64,000 bases of DNA, taken from assembly GCA_051294375.1 (NCBI GenBank), contig CM119264.1, forward strand, positions 12,650,263 to 12,714,262, in the 5' to 3' direction. Under the pieces are notes generated by a model. It made no database searches and was not told the DNA's origin. It saw only the letters and a list, made by a program, of their open reading frames with translations. The first letter of the stretch is position 1. Each line of letters starts with the position of its first letter. Source of the stretch: Paraspadella gotoi. Taxonomy: Eukaryota; Chaetognatha. A program made the translations under genes and the position numbers. This document shows positions 10,301-32,858 of the stretch, piece by piece.

Positions 10301-11663
10301 ATTTTTATTTTGGTGAAATTATCGATGAAAATTGATTATTTGATTTATTTACTTATTTATTAAATATTTTTAAATTTATTTTTCTATTGGTAGTAAAGTA
10401 ATTAGCGCAAAACCAAATATGTATTCGTTATTTCTTACATCGTCGTTGTAATCTCCCTGCCCTCTTACTTCACCCCCCCCCCAGGACATCCCTTTCCCAA
10501 CTCAGCGGCCTCCTTCGTTTGAAATTCTATCCGCCATCGTCTGTATCTTGGGATTCGGCGTTGGGCATTGCTTCATCGGCGCCAACGGTTCTTACCTGCT
10601 GCAGCTCTTCGACAAATTGGTTGGTGAGTTGGTCTTCATCGATTCACAAAGTAGAAAGTTCACTTTGCGTATAACGGAACCTGTCCAGTGTTCACTGTTC
10701 AGTGTTCACGATTTTTCTAAAGATCGATAATTACTTTTCTGAACGATTCTAATAATGATTTTTGGTCTGTTGTGTGTTGCAGGACCGATTCCGCTGATGG
10801 TGGTGGTGTTGCTGGAACTGATCGTCGTCGCTCGAGTCTATGGATTCGAGAGATTTGCCGCAAAAGTCCATCGGGCCGCCAGGTTCGTTAACAATTTACT
10901 GTATGAGTGTATTAGTGTATGTGCTTGGTATCTTTTTTCTTATTCTATTTTTATTTCTGATTTAAACACAATTTTAATTGTTTTTGTTTTTTTCAGCGGA
11001 GTCCACGGTCCAGGACGCCTCTCGCGGTTTTGCTGGAAGTACGCATGTCCTTTTGTTATCGTTGTCATCCTTGCATCTTCGATCGTCAAAATATTTCAAG
11101 TATGAATTATGTGTTTATTAGACAATTAAACCTAATTCTTTCGAAATCAAGGGCAAAAAAAACGAAGGTTTAAACTTTAAAGCGTCTCGATATATAGTTA
11201 TATGTATAATATATAATATATATAAAGTTACTTAGTAGATTAAGTTACACAAATTTTTAACATTATTTGGCCAGGAACGACCAACTTATTCGGTTTGGAA
11301 CGTCACGACACAAAAGGCAAGAAAGCAATAGATCATAAGTCCTGTCAATCAATTATTACTTTTTTCATCGTTCCTTCTTAAAAAAATATGATTGTGTCGT
11401 CATAGGGAACGTAATACTACATATATAGGAGCATCGTTATTCGATTAAACCAGAAAGGCGCAATGTCAATCACGGAATAAGTCGATGTATTTCACAAACA
11501 GGCGTCTTCTGAGACGAAACGCCTTCCTCTGTGGGCGACCGTGTTGGCGGGATGCCTGGTTGGAGCCTCTCTGCTATGGATTCCATTTATTGCAGCAATT
11601 CATTTGCTGAAGAGAAAAACGACGACGACGACTAAGACGGAGATTACTGGGGACAAAAAATAG
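7344..11663 (+). CDS. SLC6 (neurotransmitter:sodium symporter) family transporter
   Basis: A 12-TM Na+-coupled plasma-membrane transporter of amino-acid, GABA or related osmolyte type is expected. Exons: 7344-7466, 7560-7689, 7777-7866, 8020-8186, 8632-8792, 8895-8966, 9062-9141, 9300-9453, 9750-9982, 10097-10261, 10485-10623, 10783-10882, 10997-11099, 11275-11316 and 11502-11663. TM1 carries [20 protein letters not shown]; its glycine before LGN, rather than aspartate, argues against a monoamine transporter. EL2 has two cysteines (WSECP, NECG). TM6 is [17 protein letters not shown] and TM7 is [11 protein letters not shown]4 has a Thr/Ser-rich insertion of some 45 residues. TM8 reads [12 protein letters not shown], where relatives have LG(L/I)DSQF. 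The donors of exons 4 and 5 as listed do not agree in phase with the next exons; alternative donors at 8242 and 8800 would repair this. The intron after 11316 is GC-AG. Confidence 0.9.
8200..8420 (+). repeat. Dispersed SINE-like repeat, family 1, copy B (tRNA-like B box)
   Basis: Second copy of the repeat at 4,170-4,300, inside SLC6 intron 4. Its left part holds a good RNA polymerase III B-box-like sequence, CCGGGTTCAATCCCAACC, suggesting a tRNA-derived SINE. The right part carries GGGCCTGGAAAACC and CCTGGTTCCAAGCCC. Confidence 0.7.
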
Positions 11664-12187
11664 AGCCGTTCAATATGCAAATCACGAATCCAACTACTTT
11701 TAAAAAAATTATTTATTGCTGTGGTATATTGCTTCCAAACCGTTTTTATTTACCAGTGATTTATTGTTGCAAGTAATACAAACTGTGTAGTAAAACAAAG
11801 TGTGCAGTGGCTTAAGTAATATAAGCTGTTTTTTTTCGGAAAAATACCTAGTAAAGCTTTCAAATTGCAGCATATCCATGAAAAGATATTCAATAGCTTT
11901 ATTGTTTTATAGTCTTCGTACAAAATTTTTGACAATGAACAAAATGGGAGGAGAGGTAAATCTAAATGGACCTTTCTCATTAATGGATCCAATCAACTTC
12001 GCGAAAAGGTTGGATGGAATTTCGTTCGATGATCAACGTCATCGAAGTCTGTGTCATCATAGTCGTCGTAGATGATTTTAAATTAAAATTTTAAATTAAA
12101 AAAGGAAATGAAAAAATATTCAAGTAAAATTAAATAAATAAATATACAAAAATAAATATATAAATATGAATAAATAAACATAGAAAA

Positions 12188-12188
12188 A

Positions 12189-12236
<48 letters not shown>

Positions 12237-12252
12237 AGGAAAGAAAGAAAAA

Positions 12253-12304
<52 letters not shown>

Positions 12305-12380
12305 ATGAAAAAAAGAAAGAAAGAAAGAAATAAATAAAAAGCGAATAAACTAGACTGATAAATACAATATCTTATGCTGA

Positions 12381-12444
<64 letters not shown>

Positions 12445-12494
12445 CAGAAAGAAAGAATGAACGAATGAAAAAAAGAAAGAAAGAAAGAAAGAAA
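12188..12494. repeat. GAAA microsatellite with a duplicated unique segment
   Basis: Two (GAAA)n arrays, about 12,188-12,332 and 12,380-12,494. Each is followed by the same segment (AAGCGAA(T)AAACTAGACTGAT, then AAATACAATATCTTATGCTGA), so the whole block arose by a duplication of roughly 160 bp. Confidence 0.85.
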
Positions 12495-12712
12495 TAAAAA
12501 GCGAAGAAACTAGACTGATAAATACAATATCTTATGCTGACGTCACCCTTAGCTTAAAATTTGATAACAGACAAAGGACAAAAAGTAAGTTATTACTACT
12601 ATACACATTAAATGATAACTGCAGTTCCATAGATGATTGATTGTTGCTCAAAAAAAAAATTTCAAACATCCAGATTTTGGGATCTGATTACCCCCTTCCT
12701 TTCTGATTATAT

Positions 12713-12717
<5 letters not shown>

Positions 12718-12743
<26 letters not shown>

Positions 12744-12886
12744 CTCTCTCTCCTCTCTCTCTCTTCTCTCGCACGTTGGTATGCGATTTTTTGCGCTGCT
12801 GCCTCCAGTCACTTCGACTAACTCCGCCGCCTCCGCCTCCGCTGCCTTTTAACTTATTCGATCAAGTACGTACCAGCTGACTATGC

Positions 12887-12962
<76 letters not shown>

Positions 12963-12999
12963 TTTGCCGAAAAAAGCTCCAAGCGATCACCAAAAATGC

Positions 13000-13087
<88 letters not shown>

Positions 13088-13088
13088 C
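12718..13088. repeat. Cluster of (CT)n microsatellites
   Basis: Three interrupted CT tracts at about 12,718-12,772, 12,884-12,958 and 13,005-13,088. Long open frames here are only Ser-Leu repeats. Confidence 0.9.
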
Positions 13089-13198
13089 CAAAAAGCGTCG
13101 GTAGTTATCGTCATCGATACCGTCGTCGTCGACGTCGTCATCGTCGCAGTTTTTGTCTTCGTCATCGTCGATGCAGTCCGAGGACCTGTTGCCGCCGT

Positions 13199-13300
<102 letters not shown>

Positions 13301-14482
13301 TGAGACTGTTGCTTCAAAAGCTTTGTACGTGAGACGCGAACTATTTTATTCAATTGTCGCATTATGTCTTTTTTTATTTTTCTTCGATCGTTAAAAACCT
13401 TTTCTTGTCGTCGCTTTTTTTTTTTAGCAAAACAATTCATTTCTTAACAAAGTCGCTCTGATTAGAAAAAAAAAAAAGGATTTCTTAACTATATCAATCA
13501 TTATCATTATTTTTCCCCCCAAATCAAAATCTGTTATAACTGATTTTCCGGAATACAAAAGTACCGATATCTTTTCGTCCTATATTCTGTCCTACCTAGA
13601 TATGTTATCCTTGACATTCTTAAGAGTCTTCAGAATTAACTGAACATTTCAAACACAGAAACTTACTTTTCCTCTCTTTTCTTTAAAAAAAAATGAACTG
13701 GAATGTTTCCGCTCTTCTGGGGGTCGATACGAATTTGTAATCCTCATCACCAACGAAGACTACGACGATGACAATGACGACGACCACAAAGACGATGACC
13801 GTCGTTGAATTTTGTCAACGTAGGCGGTAGCGATGACGGGGACGACGACTCTTAACGACATCGCCGCATTTAAGTGGTTTGGTAAAAATGACGGGAAAAG
13901 ACTACCATTACAATCTTTAATACTATTGTTACAACTTATCTTTCTACGACATAATTTTACTCCGATTTGACGACGTGCTCGAGGGCGAGTCTATTCATTG
14001 ACTTAACGAAGAGAACGAACTACCGGACGTCGACGATAACAACAACAACAACAGCAAATAATAATAATCCGAACCCCCGCTATGGATTCGACGCAGGAAG
14101 AGGAAGAGAGGAAGACGAGCGTGAAGAAAAAGGTTAAAACGACGAAGAAGAAAATCATGACGATTGATGATAACAGAAACGCTTAGTATAACCATAAACC
14201 GAAAAGGACACCAACGTCGACAAATATTACGCCAAGTTATTATAAAGATCTCTTTTATTGATACTTTGCTAACTAGGTCCGGTCCAGAAAACAAAAATTT
14301 AATTTATAAATTTCTAGCTAATTTTTTTCCCATTTATAAATTCAATCTTAATAGACCTCGGAATAAATCTAAAGTTAAAACGAAGTGATATGAATATCGA
14401 CGGGTTCTTTAGTTTTCTCTTGTCCCAACTCTCGAACCCTCAAAGCCAAAATCAATAAAATTAATATGAGGCTGTGGAAGCG

Positions 14483-14559
<77 letters not shown>

Positions 14560-14560
14560 C
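14483..14560. repeat. (CT)n microsatellite
   Basis: Nearly pure CT tract with two single-base interruptions; a shorter CT tract follows at 14,680-14,702. Confidence 0.9.
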
Positions 14561-15470
14561 TATCCATCTCTCATCGCCTTTTTCTCTCATGGCGCATCTC
14601 GCATCGTCGAAGCCAAAGTCAATAGATTCTAAAAAGAATTATTATTAATTCATAAGCCGTCATGGCCTGGCACTTCATCTCTCTCTCTCTCTCTCTCTTT
14701 CTCATGGACAGAAACCGGGAATCCTGTTTGCCTACGCGCGGAAAGTTTGCCGCCGCCGCCGACGCTTACGCCGTCGCAGACCCTCACGCTGCGGCCGCAA
14801 AACCCAGTAATATCACCCCCGCGGATTACGGGCCGTCCGCTGCCGCTGTCGCATCGACTGCTGCCGCTTTTATCCCCTTTCTCCGCCGCAGCTGCCTTTA
14901 AATTTTTTTCCCGAGAAGTTCTTTCGTTCCTCGACGGTGACTCAGATCTTACACACGATTTAAAAAAAAAAAGAATAAAAGAATAAAGCAAAAATAAAAA
15001 AAATTAAAAAAAACAAACGTCGGGGAAAATAAATCAAATCATTCACAAGTTCCTGTGTTTTTTAGCTTATCCTGGTTTCACACTTTTGCAGCAAAACGAT
15101 TTTTCACACGCCTCAAATTGAAAACAAAAATAAAAAAACGATAACAATCAAACAAGTGTGCAGTGGTTCACTAATCACTAAACCGCCAAGTGAGAAGAAT
15201 GCTAAGAAAAGAGTTTCAACGAATCTAACAATGAAAAAACAAGAAAATCGCCTCGTTTATGTTTACAAACAATATGATAAACAACGCCGCCTGATGATAA
15301 ACAAGCCTGAAAAAACAAATCTGTAAAGCTTCGCTTTTTTTTTTACAGAGTATAAACCATGAATGTCGAATAGAAAGAGAACTGCAAAGAGAATGAACTA
15401 AAAATATTGAATGACCGTTAATAAAAATATATTTAAAAAAAAATTAGTTTAACATTAAAGAAACGGAAGG

Positions 15471-25372
<9,902 letters not shown>

Positions 25373-28300
25373 CATCTACTCTCGTTTCGCGTCGATGAAA
25401 AGATAGCAGCGAAAGTTTTTTTGTGTTTTAACATACATTCATACATACATACGTAAGTATGAATAATATCTCCAGAAACTGTCATCGAAAACTTCAAAAC
25501 TTAAATATTGAACTGACTCCGACGTCAATATAAAATAATTAAAAGTACAACTAGAAACCCAAAAATTGATGAAAACTGCGTATTTTTCAAGATCTTTTTT
25601 TTCGTTTTTTCTCATCTCTTTTAAACCTCGAAACTTAACCGTGCCTTCTTTCGTAATTTCTTGTATTTTTGTCCTTCTCAAACCTATTATGTATTTCAAT
25701 CTCTGTAATGTACGTTGTATTTCAATATCTAATACGTGCCTCCAACAAAAAGTGCCTTAAATAACGAATAAAAATAACCCTTCGCAATCGGGTGGTAATA
25801 AACTTGTTTTATTTTTCTAAATACGAAAAGCATTACTGCACTTTTTCGAGATTTGTAGAAAAAATCGAGTCATAATGTGTTGCTCTTAACTTAATATTTC
25901 ATAATATGTCTTTTTATCAGAAAATGGGAATAGAAAACTTTTTTCAAACACTGTGCCAATTAGATAACATTTAAAAAAAAATAACTATTGATTATTTTCT
26001 ATTTTATGAAAAACTTATTTTAAACCGAAAAAAATTCGACTTCTTTGTACACGGAAATCTACAAAGTGTACCGACTTTTCATTTTTATTGTTCTTTGATA
26101 TTTAAATTGAAATAAAATGTGGTTTATGACCAGATTATGAAATTTTTTTAGTCTTGTTAAGATATCTAGGCTCAGAAAATCGATTGAACTGATTACAGAT
26201 TAGTGATTACGAAATTCTTTTTAACGGGCCCCAACGTAGTGAATTAAAAGAAATAAAATATTTTAAAAAACTTGTAACTCAAAAGGCAAAGCTTACGTAA
26301 ATATGAGATTATTCTTTTTTCAAATAAGAGCCGGCCAGATGATCACGTTACGACATGCTCAAATGTAGTATTAAGAGAAACAGCCAAGTGTAATACGAAA
26401 TAATACTTATGACCGAATGTTTACGTTGTCAATGACTAGTTTACACAAGAATGAAACGTACGCACGTTGCACATTGCACAAGCGTTTTATGTTAGCTTAG
26501 CGGGACAAACAAACGGACCCACCGCAATTAGTAATGAGCTAAGGGAAGGAAGAAGATACAAAAAGGAATAAGTTATTTAATTCAGAACAGATATTGACTA
26601 AGAGAAGAGGCTCCATTACTAAATACCGATTTTGGAAATAATGAATCTTTTAACTCGTCAGCTTGTCCCAAAACCCGGCCTGAGATTACTCACCCGTCAA
26701 AACTTCATGAACTACCCCAAAATTCTTCTCCCTTCTTCGTTCTCGTCCTTCTTCATCGTCATCGTCTTTGAAATTCATCTGTTGGTCGTCGTTGTCGTTG
26801 TAGTCGTCGTAAAACAATCCCAAAAACAATAAAAAGACTTATGCGTCAGTTTTCGACAACAATTCATCTCTCTTTATTGTGAATGAGAAATTTACATTAA
26901 ACAATTTTATCGAAAGAGTAATAATAGATACATCGTTTTAGGTTTTTTTTTTGTTTTGTTTTTTTTTAACTAGGTGTTTCTATTCATTTTGAAAAAGATA
27001 TTATTCGCAAGGTTATATCATTCAGATACTAATCAAGCCAGATAATATATAGTATTAGTTAGACCATGATCCTAAGCTTCTGTGTACCTCTTGTTATTTC
27101 AGCAGCATTTAATTTATATATTATAAATTATTAAATGTAAACTATAAAGAATATGATTTAGCCCCATATTTATATATACTATACATGTTTAAGCAAGTTT
27201 AATTCTAATTCTATATACTTTATATCCCTACGCCAAAGACTTTCGTTAATCGAAACAATGACATCATCATTATCATCATCATCGTCGTCGTCGTTCACAT
27301 GAAAGATCAAACTTTTCAATGAATCAATCCGTTGTTTTACAACCTGTCTTTCTCCTCATTCATCGTCGTCGTCGTAAAGAGTAATCATTTATTTTGCGAA
27401 AAAAGGTGCAAAATTCATTTTTAAACAAAAATTAGATTTCACGAAAAACTGACAGAGAAGAACAATGTGAGGATTTCATTCAAGTCATGTGCTTGTACAA
27501 TTGTAATATGTCAATGAGGCATTGTCTCGCATCTTTAAATCTCTTGGGTGGGGCGAAGACATTTGATTCATTTTACAGATTAATTTTACTTTATATTATT
27601 GATAACTAAGGACGGATACCAATTTATATTTCAGTTCATCACCGAGTTGAAGGTGATGGGGATCCCAAACATTTGGAGGAAAATTGGCCAAATGATAAAA
27701 CTGACCCTTTTTAAAATGTTTTAAGAGGAATGAGTTATTATACGACCATTCTCTTCCGAGCAATACCGGCTTTTTTCCTCTTACTTTTTATCGCCTTTTT
27801 ACAAAAAACCTCCACCCGCGGTAACTGCACATACATCTTATACCACCTTGCCTTGGTCTACCCCCGGCATTACTTTCTTTTTGCCCCGTTATATTTATTC
27901 GTCATGCTTTTCTTATTTTTTTTTCTATTTTGTGAGGTTAATAATTAGCGTTAACTTTCTCGTTATTTTTAGTCATCTAGTTCCTATCTCCCATATTTTA
28001 ACTGTTATTAATTTATAAATTCTTTGTCAAAAAATTAGTTGGTATGTTAACTTGTGTTTTACTCTGCTACACTCCCTCCCTCTTTTCTCTCTATCATCAC
28101 ACTCGCGGTTTTCATCCCCTTTTTTTTATCCTCCTCCTCTTCATCGTCAACCTCCTCCTCCCTCCGGCCCGCACTTGACGAGATCTTCTTGTCACAGTCA
28201 CGTTTCGATCACCACCGTCGACGTCCGCTTCGATTCTAAAGGTGTGATTTTTTTTTTCCTCGTTCAAAAAATTTCAAAAGAAAATATATATATATTCATT

Positions 28301-28632
28301 GGGTTACCGTTAAGGAAAAGAGCAAATGTGTTTTAAATTTGCAATTATTCATTATTTTGACTAACGATACATCATTCAGAAACCCCATTAAAGCTGCCTA
28401 GTGTTTGTCGTTTTATACCGGTAAAGAAAATGAAATAATAAATATGAAAAAAAATAAGTTCTAGATATTTTAGTCGTAAAATGGCTTGTGCCATGCTGCA
28501 TCTGACAATCCCTTACTTTTTTTTTGTAAAAAAAAAATGTATTTCTTACCGTAATTTTCAGTTTCCACCGCCAGGCGCCGGAATTCAACCGCGTCTCATT
28601 TCCCATCCGTTCGACGTAGCCGGCCGTTCACC
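25373..28632. other. Intergenic spacer, KLF6/7 to tropomyosin
   Basis: No gene recognised. It includes the KLF6/7 3' region and, at about 28.17-28.24 kb, a GC-richer stretch ending in AAAG|GTGTGA that could be a non-coding first exon of tropomyosin, with its acceptor TTTTCAG at 28,560. CAT/CGT trinucleotide tracts lie near 27.27 and 27.36 kb. Confidence 0.45.
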
Positions 28633-30169
28633 ATGTCGTCCAAAGCGAAAGAAACCGCCTCAAACACCATGGAGGCTATACGCAAGAAGATGCTGAGCTT
28701 GAAAAATGCCAAAGAGGCCTCGGCCGACATGGAAAAGGCTTTGCAAAATCGCGTCAAAGAATTAAACAACATATTAAAATCCAGAGACGACGAGATCTTG
28801 CAACTGGGAAAAAAAATGATGCAGGTTTTCCAGTTGAAGAAGGCTTTTCTGAGATATCCCTTCGCTTCCGCAATTCCCCTCTAGGCAATAACAATCAAGG
28901 ATCTTCATTCTCAAACTCTACCCGTAGGTGGAAAACAAACTCGACGACGCGGTGGAAGGCAACGCCCGCGCTGTTTTGGCGTTGGAAGAAGCAGAGAAAC
29001 AGCAGTTGATCAATGAGGAGGAGGTGTCGGCTTTACAGAGGCGATGCTCCCTCCTCGATACCGATCTCGTTACCAACGAGAATAGGCTAACCGGTGAGTA
29101 ACTTAATTTAATTAAAGCTCTAGATACTTTCGTATAATACGTAATTTTCACCAATGGAAAATCCTTTTCAGTCTCAGTTTATGAAATAATACAAAACGTT
29201 TATATATTCTTATTATTTCTAGTTACCTCAACGCGACAATTTTGTCTCCAATAAATTTTTCGTCCTTTCCGCTCATAATGATTATCTCCCCCCTTCCCCC
29301 AACTAGTTGAGACAACCAAATTGGCCGAAGCAGCTGCCGCAGCAGAAGCGGTGGAAATTCAGCGGAAAACGCTGGAGGCCAAGTCGTTCGTCAACGACGA
29401 AAGAATAGACAATCTGGACGAGAGAATTCAAACAGCACAAGGAATCGCCCTAGTGTCCACCAGGAACGCCGAGGAGGCCTCCAGGTGAAGATAAAAAATA
29501 AATTATAAAATGTCGATATTTGAACGCGACCGGGAAGATTTTGCAAGTTATTTTCCGGAGTCATTTCTAGACGATAAATCAAAAACTTATAAACGAATGT
29601 CGTTGAATGCATTAAGAGGATACGACAAGTTATTAATTTTCCTCTCTAGAAAACTATCCATGACTCAAGTAGAGTTGGATCGGACAAACGACAAAGCCAA
29701 AGAATGCGAAGCAAGGATTCAAGAGCTGGAGGAACAACTTAACGTCGTCGGTCAAAATATGAAAACTTTGGAGTTGTCAGAAACAAACGCTTTAAAGCGG
29801 CACGAGGAATACGAAGAAAAGATCAGGTGAATTAGGAATCTTCTGAAATTTCAATATCTAAATTTAAGAACGTCAAAAAGTCAATTTTAGCTCATCATAA
29901 TCTAGTAGTCGGAACTGAGCATAATCAATAAAAACAGATCAAATAAGACTTATTTCACTAGATCAAAAGCCATATCATTTAAATTTTACAGAGACCTCAC
30001 CCTCAATCTCAAGTTCACTGAAATTCAAGCAGCAGCAGCTGAACGCGAAGCATCCAAACTTCAGAAAGAACTAGACGCCCTTGTTACGGAGTTGAACGAC
30101 TGGAAGGAGAAATATCAAGAGATTTGTACAGAATTGGAACAGACCTTCAATGAAATGGCCGGATACTAA
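28633..30169 (+). CDS. tpm: Tropomyosin
   Basis: A coiled-coil actin-binding protein that polymerises head to tail along filaments. Exons 28633-28824, 28928-29093, 29307-29484, 29650-29826 and 29992-30169 join in phase to 296 codons from the first ATG. The second ATG, at 28669, gives MEAIRKKMLSLK, the counterpart of the classical MDAIKKKM start, and exactly 284 residues, the standard long-tropomyosin length. It also sits in a strong CACCATGG context, so it is the likelier start; the first ATG adds MSSKAKETASNT. Heptad repeats are continuous (e.g. LEEAEKQQLINEEEVSALQR; VELDRTNDKAKECEARIQEL) with no helix-breaking prolines. The C-terminus TFNEMAGY resembles invertebrate TF-x-E-x-x-GY ends. No alternative exons are visible, so a single isoform is predicted. 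Confidence 0.95.
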
Positions 30170-32858
30170 AGGACAGAGCAACGAGTGGTGGGATGAGAGG
30201 ATGAGACGAGCATTGAACATTGAGACACAATTGAACATAGTGGGGAGGTAAAGGTGGCGTTCGAGAAGAGGAGGGAGCGAGGTGACCTGATTTTGAAAAC
30301 TGACTCGCGCTCTAAATCGACATCGAATACATTTCTGATGCTGTTCTGATAATATTGGTAATTAGATTTTATATCTGATTCTACAATACAATTTTAACAA
30401 AGCTTTAAGTTTAACGTCAACCGTTTATGTAGCTACGATTTTCATTTCCAAAATTTTTAAAAAGAGCCACTCGAGTAAAACGATGCGAGGTGATAGCTAT
30501 TGCTGACGATATAATGTTTTTCTACTCGAAAAATTGTAGCAAGCTATCTAGGCAAACCGGATTAAAAGAAAAAACACTGAAAATATGAACAATGATGTAA
30601 TAATGATTGATGAATTAGAACCATGGGCGTAATAAAAATTTCAGGAAAATGAGTTTTCTGGCAATTTTGTTGCGAAAACATAAAATTATTTCGATCATAG
30701 GTGTTCTACATTAAGCCAAATGATTCCGATTCCGGCCGGATGGAAACGGAAACTCCGTACACATAAAAAACAGTAACAATTCAACTAATAATTTATCACA
30801 TTTCCCCATTTATCTAACTCCCAGACGGAATTTTATTATCTCAATTTCTAATCAAATCGACATAATCACCTCCAATATACCAAAGTTTACCAAATCTACA
30901 TACGTAAATAGTTAATCAACTATTCAGAATTAATTCTGTCGGAATAAACCTATTTAACCAAAATCGTCGATTAAAATAATATTTTTTTTTTTGTGGGTAT
31001 TGTGGACCGGCTGGGTGAGGAGGTAAATTGAACAAAATCAATTGACCTATATAAATAAATTGATGGAGCCGTCGTGAGTCTGGAAGAAAACGGAGAACTA
31101 AAAAATGAAAATGGAAGAAAAACCAAAGGAAGTAAAACCAATGAGGGCGACAACCTTAACTAATCATAAATATAAAAGAGATGGTAACTAATATAATACC
31201 AAACAAAACACCGATGAAAAGCGAATTATCATTATAAATAAAAAAATATATATATTTGGTTTAAACTTAAATGAAATCAATCCCTGTCTGTGCATTCCTT
31301 AACATGACTGTTAAAATATTAAAAAGCCGTGAAGCCTGATATGCCTGACCCGATTAATGATAACTGCAAGAACTGGCTAACTGACCCCCAGAAAACCTTT
31401 CGCGTGACTCCAGAAATTAGTGTCGTCTCTTCCTCAGCTCCCTTCAACAATAAAACTGTTTCAGACTTGTTAATGCCCCCTTTTTGGACAAATGAAAAAT
31501 CGCTCAACAACCGAGGGGCTTCCCGCAATTAATTTTTTACTTTTAGGCAATCTTAGACAAATGGCGCATAGAAGTCAATCAATGCACCACTTTTCGGCAG
31601 TTTAAATTTTAGTCTCAGCGACATTAAAATGCTTTATTATAAGATAACGAATTAAACGAAATGGATTGTAGTATAAATGACGTCCCAGAAGTACAATGGA
31701 ATGCTTAAACTATCTAAAATTAAATTTACCTCAATAAATCCTTAATGAGACACCCAAGTCAAAAATGAGTGAGCGAGTTCGTTCAATATGACAAACTGGT
31801 AAATCCTAAAAGCTAGGCAGAAAAAGAGAAAGAATCTGTGAAAGTGGAGTTTGCGAGTACAGAAAAGAGAATTTACGGAAGACGGTTAAATAAAAAAAAG
31901 GGAGCGCTGCTTTGTATTTTCTATAACGTATGGGTGATCCTAACACCAGCTAAAAAAATCATTGAGGAGGGCAATTATAAAACTTTTACAAGTCGCCATG
32001 TTTATATACGTATGCGTAGAATTTTGCAAAAGTATTAAATTTGAATATAAAAAAAAGATATCCTTATTATCGGTTTAATTTTATATAAAATATTTGGGAT
32101 ATTTAAGTAATATTAAGCCGCATTAATCTTTAGATTGTGTCCTGGTGCCTTTGGCTCGAAATTTTCAATACCCAGTTATATTATTAAAAATCATTAAGAT
32201 ATTATCCTTAAAATACATTAAATTGTTATGATAAAAAATGGCGCAATTCTAAAAAAGCCGTTTTTTTATGATTAAAGAATTTTTGTAAATTTTTCATATG
32301 AATTTATACTATTTCTAAATATTTCTAAAAAACCTTGATTTAAACCCAGGATTGTAAAAAAAAAAAATCTTACGCATGTAACATCTCATTGATATTTGCT
32401 GTTTTCCTATAGAAAAATGTTGTCAGCTTATGGTGAATTTCTTTTTTTTCGTTGTTAATTTAAATATTTATATATTGTTAAATTGTAAACTATACAATGT
32501 TGGTGTTAATCTGTAATGCTAATTGTTTTCAACGAATAAAACATATATATTAAGCTGTTACACGCGTAAGACTTAGATGCGACAATATACATTTGCAAAT
32601 AAAAAATATGGTGACAAGACAAAATAAGTCATTACCTTCTCCTTTTCACTAGTGAATTTCTTGCTGCACAATGCGCATGCGATGCCTCTAAGTCTAACTG
32701 AAACAACGAAAACAACAACGCAAAAATAAAACGATTGGTAAACAGATATCACGCATTTAGGTTTTCATTTTTTTTTGTTCATTTTTTCCGTTGAGCTAAT
32801 TTCCGCGAGTATTTAGTTCTTGATTTTCGGTTGTTTTTGGTTTTAATTTTTTTAAATT
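30170..32858. other. Intergenic spacer between convergent genes
   Basis: Tropomyosin (+) and sphingomyelin synthase (-) end towards each other here. AT-rich, no gene recognised; the short frames are not supported by codon structure or splice signals. Confidence 0.55.

Noticed and set aside
9802-10335. Arg/Asp-rich frames overlapping SLC6 exons 9 and 10 on both strands
   Set aside because: Shadow frames of the GC-rich SLC6 coding sequence; the SLC6 frame has the family motifs and correct splice phases.
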